Positions 10,930 through 23,163 are shown, numbered from the stretch's first letter. The stretch is DNA of 64,000 nt from Megaustenia siamemsis (GCA_032433765.1 JAVIAB010000025.1:34086282-34150281); one strand, 5' to 3'. Program-made: numbers and translations. The notes: generated by a model not told the origin, from the letters alone.

Positions 10930-13140
10930 GCAGATATAGCTTCTGATCATCATCTTCTGTTAGCCAAACTTAAAATTAAATTAAAAAGGTATACTACAAC
11001 GAATAAGGGCAGAACGTATTTCAATGTAGGGTTTCTTAAAGAACAAGGAATTAAAGATAAATTCGCAGTCACAATATCAAACAAATACCAAGTCCTCCAA
11101 CAACTAGAAAATACAATAAATATAGAAGATCATTGGAAACAGGTAAAAAATATATGGAAAGAGACATGCGAAGAAACACTGGGGAAAAGAGAACGCCAGA
11201 ATAAGGCATGGATGACAGCAGAGACCCTGGATAAAATTAAAGAAAGAAAGAACAAGAAAGCAGACATAAATAAAAGCAAAACAAGAAGTAATAAAGCCAA
11301 GACACAGGAAGCTTACACAGAGGTGAACAAAGAAGTGAGAAGATGCATTAAAAGGGATAAGAGGAAATATATAGATGAATTAGCTAAAGAGGCAGAAGAA
11401 GCAGCAAATAAAGGGAATATGAAAGAACTGTACAACAGCACAAAGAAATTAGGTGGAAAATACAAACAGATCAACGCCTTTATCAAAGATAAGAAAGGAA
11501 ATCTGCTTAGTAATATAAAGGAACAAATGGAGAGATGGAAGGAGCACTTTGAAGAACTTTTGAACAGACCTGGCTCAAATAATCCTCCAGATATACTACC
11601 AGCAGAAGAAGAATTACACGTTAACTGCGGAAAACCAAGCAAAGAAGAAATAATGAAAGCCATCAAACTGTTAAAAAATGGTAAAGCCACAGGACCAGAT
11701 GAAATTCCTTCGGAAGCCATCAAAGCAGATATTATCACCTCTACCAAGATGTTACATAATCTATTGGATAAAATTTGGGAGAGGGAAGAAATACCTAAAG
11801 ACTGGAGAGAAGGTTATATGATCAAACTACCAAAGAAAGGAAGTTTACAGGAGTGCACAAATTATAGGGGAATTATGCTACTATCAGTGCCAGGAAAAAT
11901 ATTAGGCAGAATCATTCTGGAGAGACTAAAAGAGGCTATAGAGAAACACTTGAGAGATGAACAAGCAGGTTTTAGGAAGAACAGATCATGTGCTGATCAA
12001 ATAACTACTCTACGTATAATAGTTGAACAAAGTTTAGAACTAAAATCCCCACTTTATATTGGATTCATAGATTACGAAAAGGCATTTGATAGTTTAGACA
12101 GAAGAATGCTTTGGAAGTTGCTGAGTCATTATGGAATCCCCATAAAGTTTATTAACCTGATAAAAACAATGTATGAAGGAACAAAATGTAGTGTGGTGCA
12201 TGAAGGACAGCTTACAGAAGCATTTGAAATAAGAACAGGAGTAAGGCAAGGATGCCTTCTGTCTCCATTTCTCTTTCTACTGGCCATAGATTGGATTATG
12301 AAAATAACTCAAAACAACAGAAATGGGATCCAGTGGTCACTGACCAAACAACTTGATGATTTAGACTTTGCTGATGACATAGCTCTCCTATCACACAGCC
12401 ACCAACAGATGCAAGATAAAATGAGTATATTAGATTAGAGATCACAACAGCTAGGACTAAAGATTAATAGAGATAAGACCAACATTATGAGAATTAATGC
12501 AGTTGGCAATAACCAAATAAAACTAGGAGAAATACCTCTACTAGACGTACAATCTTATATATATCTGGGCAGTAATATAGATAAAGAGGGAGGAACAGAA
12601 AACGATACCAAAATAAGGATATCAAAAGCAAGAGGAGCTTTCATTGCACTGGGAAACATATGGAAATCCAAAGAAATTAGGCTAAATACAAAAATACAAA
12701 TTTTGAACTCCAATGTTAAGTCGGTTCTATTATATGGCTGTGAAACATGGAGAATAACAAAATTGACAATCACGAAGGTACAGACTTTCATTAATGGATG
12801 CTTGCGCAGAATAAAGGGATGGAAATGGCAGGACAAAGTCACAAACGTGGAATTATGGAAATGTACCGGTCAAATACCAGTGGATAAAGAAATACAGCGA
12901 AGACGATGGCGATGGATAGGACACACACTACGGAAACCAACTGAGAGTATTACACAACAGGCCCTTTTTTGGAATCCCCAGGGGAAAAGACAAAGAGGAA
13001 GACCAAGGAATTCTTGGAGAAGACAGATTGAAGCAGAGATGAAGATGATGGGGAAGACATGGAATGATCTTAAAAGAATTGCAAAAAACAGAACGACTTG
13101 GAAAGTGTTTGTTGAAGACCTATGCTCCACTGGGAGCTAA
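10930..13140 (+). pseudogene. LINE type B ORF2: reverse transcriptase with one nonsense codon
   Basis: Non-LTR reverse transcriptase that would make cDNA by target-primed reverse transcription in the nucleus. Domains in order: end of the endonuclease (SDHHLLLAKL), a charged linker, then RT from about 11650 (NGKATGPDEIPSE; NYRGIMLLSVPGKI; DEQAGFRKNRSCADQI; motif A IDYEKAFDSLDRR; motif B GVRQGCLLSPFLF; active site DFADDIALL near 12360), then the thumb and C-terminus (IYLGSNIDKEGG, LLYGCETWRITK, GCLRRIKGWKWQDK, RRRWRWIGHTLRK, GRPRNSWRRQIEAE). The frame is continuous except for one TAG at 12436-12438 shortly after the active site. All catalytic aspartates are present. The 5' endonuclease is missing, so it cannot be autonomous. 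A start codon upstream at 10810 belongs to the flanking repeat and is not the element's. Confidence 0.92.
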
Positions 13141-13153
13141 AAGGTAGAAGAAG
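10930..13153 (+). mobile_element. LINE type B, 5'-truncated insertion with TSD
   Basis: Flanked by a perfect 13-bp direct repeat AATCAAGTTGAAG at 10917-10929 and 13154-13166. The 5' edge falls at the end of the AP-endonuclease domain (ADIASDHHLLLAKL) and the 3' end is a short (AAG)n tail after the ORF2 stop. This is the cleanest retrotransposition event in the window, though part of the direct repeat is inherent in the tandem array it landed in. Confidence 0.93.
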
Positions 13154-13514
13154 AATCAAGTTGAAGCTTACATCTGGTATGATAGTTCTCCTTCCTTCAA
13201 TTCTATTTACATTAAACTAATCAAGTTGAAGCTTACATCTGTATGATAGTTCTCCTTCCTTCAATTCTATTTACATTAAACTAATCAAGTTGAAGCTTAC
13301 ATCTGGTATGATAGTTCTCCTTCCTTCAATTCTATTTACATTAAACTAATCAAGTTGAAGCTTACATCTGGTATGATAGTTCTCCTTTCTTCAATTCTAT
13401 TTACATTAAACTATTCAAGGTCCCGACAGAAAGTTTAAGTAAGCAGATCTCAGAAAACCCAGGGCACAAACTGACTGCTGCCCGTTTCCTTTGAGGGTTA
13501 AACAGCCAACATCA

Positions 13515-15598
13515 CATATACACTGTCAACATACACCACCTACACACTAACAACATACAATACCTATACACTAACAACATACACCACCTACACACTAACA
13601 ACATACACCACCTACACACTAACAACATACACCACATAAACACTAACAACATACAATACCTACACACTAACAACATACACCACATATACACTAACAACAT
13701 ACAATACCTACACACAAACAACATACACCACATATACACTAACAACATACACCACCTACACACTAACAACATACACCACATATACACTAACAACATACAA
13801 TACCTACACACTAACAACATACAATACCTACACACTAACAACATACACCACCTATACACTAACAACATACACCACATACACACTAACAACATACAATACC
13901 TACACACTAACAACATACACCACATATACACTAACAACATAAAATACCTACACACAAACAACATACACCACATATACACTAACAACATACACCACCTACA
14001 CACTAACAACATACACCACATATACACTAACAACATACAATACCTACACACTAACAACATACAATACCTACACACTAACAACATACACCACCTATACACT
14101 AACAACATACACCACATACACACTAACAACATACACCACCTACACACTAACAACATACACCACCTACACACTAACAACATACACCACCTACACACTAACA
14201 ACATACACCACCTACACACTAACAACATACACCACCTACACACTAACAACATACACCACCTACACACTAACAACATACACCATCTACACACTAACAACAT
14301 ACACCACCTACACACTAACAACATACACCACCTACACACTAACAACATACACCACCTACACACTAACAACATACACCACCTACACACTAACAACATACAC
14401 CACCTACACACTAACAACATACACCACCTAAAAAACCAACAACATACACCACCTACACACTAACAACATACACCACCTACACACTAACAACATACACCAC
14501 CTACACACTAACAACATACACCACCTACAAAACCAACAACATACACCACCTACACACTAACAACATACACCACCTACACACTAACAACATACACCACCTA
14601 CACACTAACAACATACACAACCTACACACTAACAACATACACCACCTACACACTAACAACATACACCACCTACACACTAACAACATACACCATCTACACA
14701 CTAACAACATACACCACCTACACACTAACAACATACACCACCTACACACTAACAACATACACCACCTACACACTAACAACATACACCACCTACACACTAA
14801 CAACATACACCACATACACACTAACAACATACACCACCTACACACTAACAACATACACCACCTACAAAACCAACAACATACACCACCTACACACTAACAA
14901 CATACACCACCTACACACTAACAACATACACCACCTACACACTAACAACATACACCACCTACACACTAACAACATACACCACCTACACACTAACAACATA
15001 CACCACCTACAAAACCAACAACATACACCACCTACACACTAACAACATACACCACCTACACACTAACAACATACACCACCTACACACTAACAACATACAC
15101 CACCTACAAAACCAACAACATACACCACCTACACACTAACAACATACACCACCTACAAAACCAACAACATACACCACCTACAAAACCAACAACATACACC
15201 ACCTACACACTAACAACATACACCACCTACACACTAACAACATACACCACCTACACACTAACAACATACACCACCTACAAAACCAACAACATACACCACC
15301 TACACACTAACAACATACACCACCTACACACTAACAACATACACCACCTACACACTAACAACATACACCACCTACAAAACCAACAACATACACCACCTAC
15401 ACACTAACAACATACACCACCTACACACTAACAACATACACCACCTACACACTAACAACATACACCACCTACAAAACCAACAACATACACCACCTACACA
15501 CTAAAAACATACACCACCTACACACTAACAACATACACCACCTACACACTAACAACATACACCACCTACACACTAACAACATACACCACAACTACAAT
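13515..15598. repeat. 24-bp satellite, about 87 copies, G-free strand
   Basis: Tandem AACAACATACACCACCTACA plus CACT. The plus strand has essentially no G for 2 kb. A subtype with ACAAAACC in place of ACACACT is interspersed in the right half. The left part (13515-14120) is more varied and contains a 240-bp higher-order duplication (ten units; compare 13711 and 13951). Since 24 is a multiple of three, the minus strand shows a long MLLVCRWC-repeat frame, which I regard as an artefact. Confidence 0.98.
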
Positions 15599-15604
15599 AA
15601 CAAC

Positions 15605-15767
15605 AGGCTGCGTTTATTTCTTTGAGCTGTGTGTTTCATCCAGATTATGCTTCAATATCCCGATTGGTTACGATGAATAATGACATCGTATGAAGAAGGA
15701 TAATTCAGCTGCTTTCACTTTCGGTGCCGCTTGGTCTTATGTTTTATGGCGTGTGCTGTAGCTGCCA
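15605..15767. repeat. dispersed repeat of unknown class, copy 1
   Basis: Similar to 26185-26345: both contain GAGCTGYGYGTTTCATCC, then CCGATTGKTTACGATGAAT, and end before GCGTGTGCTG-like sequence. No coding potential seen. It abuts the type A LINE at 15768. Confidence 0.6.
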
Positions 15768-16258
15768 TGAAAAATATACTAACATCAAAACAAATAATAC
15801 CAGGGTTAAAACTAAGAATAGTAAAATGTTACATTTTCTCAATATTCCTGCATGGTGCAGAAACATGGACATTAGACAAGAAAACAGAACAGAAAATTGA
15901 AGCCTTTGAAATGTGGATTTATAGAAGAATAGGTAGAATTGGATGGAAATAAAAGAAAACAAATGATGAAGTTTTGAAACAACTGAAAATAAAATGAGAA
16001 CCACTAAATACAATTAAGACAAGACAAATGAAATTTTTGGGGCATGTTAAAAGACACAACAGTCTACTAAAAGTAATATTGGAAGAGAAAATACAAGGTA
16101 AAAGAGGCAGAGGCAGACCAAGACTAACATGGACGAGTAACATCACAAGATGGACAAGTCAATCTATGACAGCCTGCACCATCAAAGCAAGAAATAGAGT
16201 AGAATGGCGCTCCTTGGTAGCCAGCCTTCGTTGCGGAGAAGGCACTCGATAATGATGA
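15768..16258 (+). mobile_element. LINE type A, short 5'-truncated copy
   Basis: Starts within AMKNILTSKQIIPGLKLR and runs to the element's 3' end: AETWTLDKKTEQKIEAFEMW, a stop, a frameshift, then MKFLGHVKRHNSLLK, GRGRPRLTWTSNITRW and CGEGTR-stop, followed by a degraded GAT-type tail (ATAATGATGA). Very close to the 1.0-1.65 kb copy. Confidence 0.88.
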
Positions 16259-16381
16259 CATGGGGTTACCAGATAACAGTTAAATGTGGGACATTTAGTT
16301 TGAAGATTGAAATCTGACATGGAAAGCAAGGACAGTCGTGTTGCACTTATTTTCAGTACTTTAGATAACGTCTGACCTGAC

Positions 16382-17075
16382 GCAGGGCACACACACGCTT
16401 AAACAGCAGGTCACACGCTTAAACAGCAGGTCACACGCTTAAACAGCAGGTCACACGCTTAAACAGCAGGGCACACACTTAAACAGCAGGGCACACGCTT
16501 AAACATCAGGTCCCACACTTAAGCAGCAGGTCACACACTTAAACAGCAGGGCACACACTTAAACAGCAGGGCACACGCTTAAACATCAGGTCCCACACTT
16601 AAGCAGCAGATCACACACTTAAACAGCAGGGCACACACTTAAACAGCAGGGCACACACTTAAACAGCAGGTCACGCACTTAAACATCAGGTCACACTCTT
16701 AAACAGCAGGTCACACGCTTAAACAGCAGGTCACACGCTTAAACAGCAGGTCACACACTTAAACAGCAGGTCACACACTTAAACATCAGGTCACACACTT
16801 AAACAGCAGGGCACACATTTAAACAGCAGGTCACACACTTAAACAGCAGGGCACACACTTAAACAGCAGATCCCACGCTTAAACATCAGGTCCCACACTT
16901 AAGCAGCAGGTCACACACTTAAACAGCAGGGCACACACTTAAACAGCAGGTCACACACGTAAACAGCAGGTCACACACTTAAACAGCAGTTCACAGGCCT
17001 AAACAGCTGACCACACGCTAAAACAACAGGTAACACACCTAAACAGCGGGTCACAGGCCTAAACAGCAGGTTATA
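16382..17075. repeat. 20-bp minisatellite, about 34 copies
   Basis: Tandem AAACAGCAGGTCACACACTT units with many one-base variants (GC versus TC, CACTT versus CGCTT); the right edge decays after about 16990. Confidence 0.97.
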
Positions 17076-17164
17076 TCCGAGGAAATTCTGACTTATAGTA
17101 ATACTATCTCTACCAAATATTAGCTGTTTATATTAACACAAAGTTTAAGTTGAACAGTCATCAA

Positions 17165-17260
17165 ACATTTTAATGTATTTATTGTTATTATTATTGTTAT
17201 TATTGTTGTTATTATTGTTGTTATTATTATTACTGTTGTTATTATGTATACTGTTGTAAT
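17165..17260. repeat. TTA/TTG trinucleotide microsatellite
   Basis: Interrupted (TTATTG)n tract. The rest of 17076-17754 shows no supported gene. Confidence 0.85.
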
Positions 17261-17754
17261 ATACCACACACGTTGTTACAGTCTGTTGTAGGTACTCAAC
17301 TTTCGTGCATTGCCTAAACAGCATGGGTTTACAACTTTTATAGATTCGGAAAATTTGGGGGTTTTGTTTAGAAATTAGATTTTGCGAGTAAAAAAATAAT
17401 CAAATTAAATAAAAATAATTCATTGCTAATTGAAATAAACGAGATACATGTTTGTATAGTAATATGGCGTTGTGGGCGTGGTAACAGATACGAGGGGAGA
17501 GTACTAGGACTTCTAGTTCCGGTCTACGGGACTTTTGGTGGTTGCCGTTTTTTGTAGGATTCTGTGATATTTAACGATTGTCACAGCCAGCTGTGGTTTG
17601 TGATAGATTGTGTGGTGAGTTAGTTTGTTGTGGGGAATACGTGTGTGGGTGGGGTTAGGATATGTTGTTCTGTAAGTGAAAAACATGAGATACAGAGTCT
17701 GATGTAAATACAGACATACTGTAAGTAAGAGAAGAGAGCAGTGGACCAAGAGGA

Positions 17755-18300
17755 AGACAGGGAAAGAGAGATTATAGTCAAAGAGAAAGGTAGAAAAAGA
17801 GAGATTATAGTCAAAGAGAAAGATAGAAAAAGAGAGATTACAGTCAAAGAGAAAGGTAGAAAAAGAGAGATTATAGTCAAAGAGAAAGGTAGAAAAAGAG
17901 AGATTATAGTCAAAGAGAAAGGTAGAAAAGAGAGATTATAGTCAAAGAGAAAGATAGAAAAAGAGAGATTATAGTCAAAGAGAAAGATAGAAAAAGAGAG
18001 ATTATAGTCAAAGAGAAAGGTAGAAAAAGAGAGATTATAGTCAAAGAGAAAGGTAGAAAAAAAGAGATTATAGCCAAAGAGAAAGATAGTCAAAGAGAAA
18101 GGTAGAAAAAAAGAGATTATAGCCAAAGAGAAAGATAGTCAAAGAGAAAGGTAGAAAAAAAGAGATTATAGCCAAAGAGAAAGATAGTCAAAGAGAAAGG
18201 TAGAAAAAGAGAGATTATAGTCAAAGAGAAAGGTAGAAAAAAAGAGATTATAGTCAAAGAGAAAGGCACAAAAAAGAGAAATTAGTGTTAAAGAGAACGG
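17755..18300. repeat. 33-bp purine-rich minisatellite
   Basis: About 16 units of AGAGATTATAGTCAAAGAGA plus AAGGTAGAAAA, 33 bp in the left half. The right half alternates with a shorter, rearranged variant (AAAGATAGTCAAAGAGAAAG). One strand is strongly purine-biased. Confidence 0.95.
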
Positions 18301-18529
18301 CAGAAAAAAATAGAGATTGTAGTCAACAAAAAGACAGTGAAACCTAGTCTGAAAGACTAGATCTGCATTGATAGATGCAGAGTCAAGAAAGATAGACTGT
18401 CGGATAGCGATATACAGACAGGGATGAAACAAAAGAGATAGATACGATTGAGAAATATTTCCTTGTATACAAATACAAAGACGGTTGCAGAACGGCCGTT
18501 AGCCAGGGTATCTTAGAGACTTTTCTGTA

Positions 18530-19510
18530 GCATTTTGTTTCGAATGAATCAATTTTATTTTTCTGCTGTTTGCGAGTTGTCCATGATTCTCAACCATACT
18601 TCGCTATCGGGAAAGATACAGATCTTAAGTAATTTTAATTTACTGACTTGCTGGTATTGTGTCGCATGTTCTTCGTGGCGTTTAGTTTCTGTGTTGTTAT
18701 TGCTAATGTTCTATTGATCTCTTTCTTGCAGTCTCCATTGTTAGTTACTTCAGATCCCTGATATTCAAAGTGTCTTATAATTTCAAGTTCTTCACTTTTG
18801 ATGATGATTTTGGGTTGACTTTTTATTTTGTCAATTTACATTATCTTTGTCCTTTACCTTTTAGTATGTTTAGAGTTTTTTTTTTTTTTAATTCACTGTG
18901 TTTTTTTACACACTGAATTATCTTAAGTAATCCTTCTGCACTGTTTGAGAGGAGGACTGCATCATCAGCGTGTCTGAATTCTGGAATTATGTTGTCATTT
19001 GTTGTGAAAGAGTCGAAGAGGAGGACTGCATCATCACCGTATCTGAATTCTGGAATTATGTTGTCCTTTGTTGTGAAAGAGTCGAAGAGGAGGACTGTGT
19101 CATCAGCGTATCTGAATTCTGGAATTATGTTGTCATTTGTTGTGAAAGAGTCGAAGAGGAGGACTGCATCATCAGCGTATCTGAATTCTGGAATTATGTT
19201 GTCATTTATTGTGAAAGAGTCGAAGAGGAGGACTGTGTCATCAGCGTATCTGAATTTTGGAATTATGTTGTCATTTGTTGTGAAAGAGTCGAACTTTATA
19301 AATCTGATGTCGTTTCTGACATCTCTCATGATATTCTCAGCACAGATGTTGAACAGGTATGGAGAGATTATGCATCCTTGTAGTTAAACCAGTTTGATGT
19401 TTCGCCCGCTGTTCTGATTGCTGTTTGCTGTTCGTGATATAGCGATCCGATAAGTTGTATTTGATATGTTGGAATGCCGATATCTTTCTTGATGTTCCAC
19501 TTTCTGATGT
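18530..19510 (-). mobile_element. LINE type J, RT and connection fragment
   Basis: Read from high to low coordinates: a degraded RT palm (IGIPTYQIQLIGSLYHEQQT; SPYLFN-like near 19370; MRDVRNDIRF), then the YADD box in five tandem copies, then SAEGLLKIIQCVKKHSEL, a decayed IKKTK segment, KIDKIKSQPK-like, and finally CESWT-like residues near 18570. The order matches other LINEs here, so the tandem array lies exactly where a single YADD box should be. Many stops outside the array; dead. Confidence 0.8.
18950..19293 (-). repeat. 69-bp array of the RT active-site box, 5 copies
   Basis: Five units of exactly 69 bp (GAATTC-type landmarks at 18976, 19045, 19114, 19183, 19252). On the minus strand each encodes 23 residues, FDSFTTNDNIIPEFRYADD plus AVLL, with the third to last copies varying as YGDD or HADD. 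The 69-bp unit keeps the frame, so the minus-strand frame is open through all five. Confidence 0.95.
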
Positions 19511-19559
19511 TATCATCTAATGGAAAATAAGAAGAGGAAGAAAAATTTGAACGGAGAAA

Positions 19560-19905
19560 AATAATGTGATCGGAAAAGACAACTCAGCATACATGAGCAG
19601 ACCAAGATATTCAGACTCTGAACAGGTCATTCTGGCTTCAGAGCATATCTACACAAAATAGGATTCTTTGACTTTGTAACATGTGATTTCGGAGCATCTA
19701 AACTCTAAAGTATATACTACAGGACAGTTGGACCCTTAACACCCTAAGAACACAAATATGGCTGACAGAAACAAGCCTGCATGACAAGCTATGGGGGAAC
19801 CTGTGAAGACCTCCAACACACCGTCTTGTCCGTGACCCACGCTGGTCTAAATGCTTAGAAATAGCTGATCGCTGAAAAATCGAAAATCGGAAAAGAAGAA
19901 GAAAA
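19560..19905 (+). mobile_element. RNase-H LINE C-terminal remnant
   Basis: Degraded text similar to the zinc-binding tail of RNase-H LINEs: RAYLHKIGFFDFVTCDFGA, then a shifted TVGPLTP-like part, ending in GAAAAGAAGAAGAAAAA. Too broken to assign to type H with confidence. Confidence 0.5.
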
Positions 19906-19939
19906 ATGTGATGTATAAGAAAAACAATTTGATGTAAAA

Positions 19940-20250
19940 AAAAAAAAAAAAAGAATCATTTGAACAGAAAAGTCATCATACTTCGTCTACGCACAGGTCA
20001 CAATAGAATGAGAAATCACATGTTCACCAAATTCACAATAGGTACAACCAGCCTATGCCACTGTACACTGGACAATATGACTACAAAACATGTTCTACAG
20101 GATTGCCCCCAGTACACAGACCTGAGAAGAGAAATGTGGTCCACACCCACCTCCCTGGAAGAGAAACTATATGGGGCAATCGATTCGCTTAAACAGAGAG
20201 CTGACTTCATGAGAGAGTCTGGAATCCTACTCTGATTGAGTCTAGATCGC

Positions 20251-20301
<51 letters not shown>
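19940..20301 (+). mobile_element. LINE type H, zinc-binding C-terminus and (GA)n tail
   Basis: A 91-codon open end: LRLRTGHNRMRNHMFTKF, CHCTLDNMTTKHVLQDCPQY (a CHC-H-C zinc-like cluster), LRREMWSTPTSLEEKLYGAI and the terminus RADFMRESGILL-stop at 20235. It is followed by TTGAGTCTAGATCGCAGG and a (GA)n tail to 20301. This defines the 3' end of the type H elements also seen at 3.9 and 60.3 kb. Confidence 0.85.
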
Positions 20302-20305
<4 letters not shown>

Positions 20306-20640
20306 AAAGAAGGTGAAATTGCGAACGGAGAAGAAGATTAATTTAAAAAGTAAAGTAGATCTTATTTCATTCTAAACTAGTAAATCATTGGCGTTATCAC
20401 CGTCATTGGAATCATGCGGTCCAACCAGATCCATCTAACACTTTTGTTCGTGACGCATTAACAGCCCTTGGTTTCAAACAAAAATGCTCTAATTATAACG
20501 CTGATGCTTGACAATCAATCTAAGTTGCAAACTATGTGATTTTTATAATTAAATCTATTTGTGTTTTGTTCGGTTTGGGTTTTGATCTCTCTGCACTATT
20601 TTGTTTCTCTTGTCCTGTCACGCGGGTAGTTATAGGGCTG
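20302..20640. other. unassigned spacer
   Basis: No supported feature. Confidence 0.5.
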
Positions 20641-20900
20641 AGATTACGTACAGCCATTTATTGTAAGGCCAGCAGTCAAAGAGGGAAATAAAAAAAAATA
20701 AAAACCAACAATCCTGACGTCTTCAGCCATAGCCGTCTATAATGGAAAGGCCAGCAGACAGAGAGGGATGTTACAGAAAATCTCTACATTTCTGACGTCT
20801 TCAGCCATAGCCGTCTATAATGGAAAGGCCAGCAGACAGAGAGGGATGATACAGAAAATCTCTACATTTCTGACGTCAACAGCCATTTATAGTTTTACTG
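20641..20900. repeat. 78-bp short tandem repeat, 2-3 copies
   Basis: Units containing CAGCCATAGCCGTCTATAAT and GGCCAGCAGACAGAGAGGGA, spaced 78 bp, with diverged partial copies at both edges. Nothing is recognised between 20900 and 21170. Confidence 0.8.
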
Positions 20901-21170
20901 AAACCAGCGGGCTGAGAGGGATATGTAAAATCACCCAAAGTTTGCGACGTCGACAGCTCACGTTATTTTACGTGCAAACGCCGCTGCTCGCAAAGCTGAA
21001 AACGTCACAATATTGGGGTAATTCCTGTCTGGCCTCACTACTACAGATGGCTGTGAACATTAAAATGTCCTGTCATTTGTTCTGCCGGCATGTTTCACTG
21101 GCAGATGGGAGAAACACATGGGGACAGTTACATTTTATATAAAGTTGATTCTGTGTTAAAAAGAAAAAAA

Positions 21171-21414
21171 ACTAAAGTACCCCCGACACGCCAAGTGGCG
21201 TATAGGGAATATGGTGTTAGTGACCATAACTTTTACAGACCTTCAGCACATGATTTTTGGGGTAATGTGGTCGGTATTACGCCCGTGCCGCTTTACCAGA
21301 AAAAAATCCGGTACCCACTGAAGGCTGGGTTAACCCGGAAGCCGTCGATTGGGATCGAACCCTACCCCTTGTCCTTTGTAGTCCAGTTCACTAACTACTG
21401 AGCTATCGCGGCTC
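21171..21414 (-). mobile_element. SINE-1 copy, minus strand
   Basis: Full-length relative of the SINE at 2.5 kb in reverse orientation: tail and body at left (ACGCCAAGTGGCGTATAGGG), tRNA-like head at right with B box (GGATCGAACCC) and A box (CTGAGCTATCGCGGCT). Confidence 0.92.
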
Positions 21415-21878
21415 AGGATGGCGGAGGGGGGTAAGTAGCTTATTAATATGCACAGTTTTGCTTTTTCATGTAAATTTTTCTTCTGACGTCTTTGATCATG
21501 TCTTTCCAAAACTTTGTGGCTGTTTACCTGTTTACTATCTATTTTAACTCTTCGCTTTCTATCAATCCAATCTCTTCAAGCATTGGTAGATTACTCAACA
21601 CATTAGGTTAGTCCCGGCCATTTTGGTCTATAATTTTTATTTTTTTAAACTGTCGAGTTCTTTAACCAGACATTCTGTTGTTCACTGTTACCAACGAAGG
21701 TTCTAGAAGGAAAATTGTAGGAAATCTTAACCGTTGATTTGCTTCAGCCAACAGAGAGAACAAACACGCAGAAACAGATACTATATCGACGTCATTTGAA
21801 ATAAATTGAAAGAGCACCCTCAGTAAATGCTGCCATATTTGAAGAAGACTTTACTTTATGTGAATTAGAAAAGACAAT

Positions 21879-22235
21879 CATCATCAAGTGCCATGCCTGC
21901 TGACGTAGGTGATTATGTCTCTCCACAATTTTCGATCTCGACAGTTATTTATTATTTCTATTTTTGACTTTCTGCCAAGCCGTTCTTTTAAGCTGTCTGG
22001 TATCTTTTCTCTTTGCTTCGCGCTGTCTCTTTTCCCAGTTGTTACAATATATTCCAGCTGTTCCCTTCTCATTACATGGCTAAAAAATGATGATTGTTTC
22101 TTCCTAATATTGGAAATTAGCTCTCTCTTGTTGATTTGGCCCATCTCAGAACGTTTTAATTACTCTCTTAGCTGTCCATGGTATTCTCAACATTCTTCTG
22201 CAAAACCACATTCTTCAAAAAAGACAATAAAACAA
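21879..22235 (-). mobile_element. LINE type C2 tail
   Basis: Minus-strand C-terminus: KRELISNIRKKQSSFFSHVM, EYIVTTGKRDSAKQREKIP, SLKERLGRKSKIEIINN and LWRDIITYVSRHGT, with a short ATG-type tail at its left edge. Frameshifted upstream. 21415-21878 holds nothing recognisable. Confidence 0.83.
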
Positions 22236-22254
22236 TTTTTAATGTAGAAAATCT

Positions 22255-22500
22255 CAGAGGCCAGGTAAGATACATAATGAGATGATCAAGTAGCTTGGCA
22301 AGTCAGGAAAAGAAATATAAGTCAGATTGATCAATAAGACATGGAGAGACGGCAAAAATCACCAAAGCATGGAGGAATGCCTATGTGGTATCACTGCTCA
22401 AGAAGAAATCACCAGATGGCACAATAAACTACCGACACCAATCACTGATATCGTATATGGGTAAAACAGCTGAGATTATGATTAGCAGCAGAAGCTGATT
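22255..22500 (+). mobile_element. RNase-H-type LINE, N-terminal RT fragment
   Basis: KTWRDGKITKAWRNAYVVSL with minor errors, then KKKSPDGTINYRHQSLISYM and GKTAEIM, i.e. the NYRPISL region at the start of an RT domain. Ends abruptly near 22500. Confidence 0.65.
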
Positions 22501-22708
22501 CGGAAAGACAGCTTTGACGTCTGGTGAACTTAATGATAGAACATGTGTCAGCACAAAACAAACACCCAGGATTTAAATTCTCATTTACCAAAGTTGTGTG
22601 CTTAGCACACTTTTATACGGATCAGAAACTTGGACTACCTATGCAGGACAGGAGAAAAAAATTAAACAGTTTTTATGTGTATTGTCTTTGCAAAATAAGA
22701 ATAAAAAA

Positions 22709-22994
22709 GTAAGTAAAGTGCCCCCGTCACGCCAAGTGGCGTATATGGAATATGGTGTTAGTGACCATAAATTTTACAGACCTTCGGTACATGATTTTTG
22801 GGGTAATGTGGTCGGTATTACGCCCGTGCCGCTTTACTTTCCCAGAAAAAAATCCAGTACTTATTTAAGGCTGGGTGAACCCGGGAGCCATCAGTTGGGA
22901 TCGAACCCGATCTCTTGTCCTTTGTAGTCCAGTTCACTAACCACTGAGCCATCGCGGCTCCCCAGTTCACTAACCACTGAGCCATCGCGTCTCC
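22709..22994 (-). mobile_element. SINE-1 copy with duplicated tRNA head
   Basis: Reverse-strand SINE-1. Its 5' end is unusual: about 33 bp of the tRNA-like head (AGTTCACTAACCACTGAGCC then ATCGCG) occurs twice in tandem, at about 22930-22960 and 22962-22994. The second copy ends in TCTCC rather than GCTCC. Confidence 0.9.
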
Positions 22995-23163
22995 CTATTA
23001 GCATCAAAAGGCAGGATAAAGTAACCAAGTCTAGCATTTTGCAACGAGTCTACCTCCCATCATTAGAACAATTAGGAATCGGAGACTAAGGTGGCTTGGC
23101 CAAGTAAGAAGAATGGAAAAGAATCGTATTCCCAAACAAATGTATGATGGGCTTAGCCACAGA

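Larger units (their letters stand above)
10852..13418. repeat. 65-bp minisatellite, interrupted by LINE B
   Basis: Units starting AATCAAGTTGAAGCTTACAT occur at 10852-10929 and again at 13154-13418 (about four copies, 64-65 bp spacing). The 2.2 kb between the two parts is the inserted type B LINE. No parent sequence recognised. Confidence 0.93.

Noticed and set aside
13512..14854. Long MLLVCRWC-repeat frames on the minus strand
   Set aside because: 24-bp satellite read in one frame; all frames behave similarly and composition is pure repeat.
17620..18432. Phe/Ser-rich membrane-like protein on the minus strand
   Set aside because: Frame runs through the 33-bp purine-rich minisatellite; repeat artefact.
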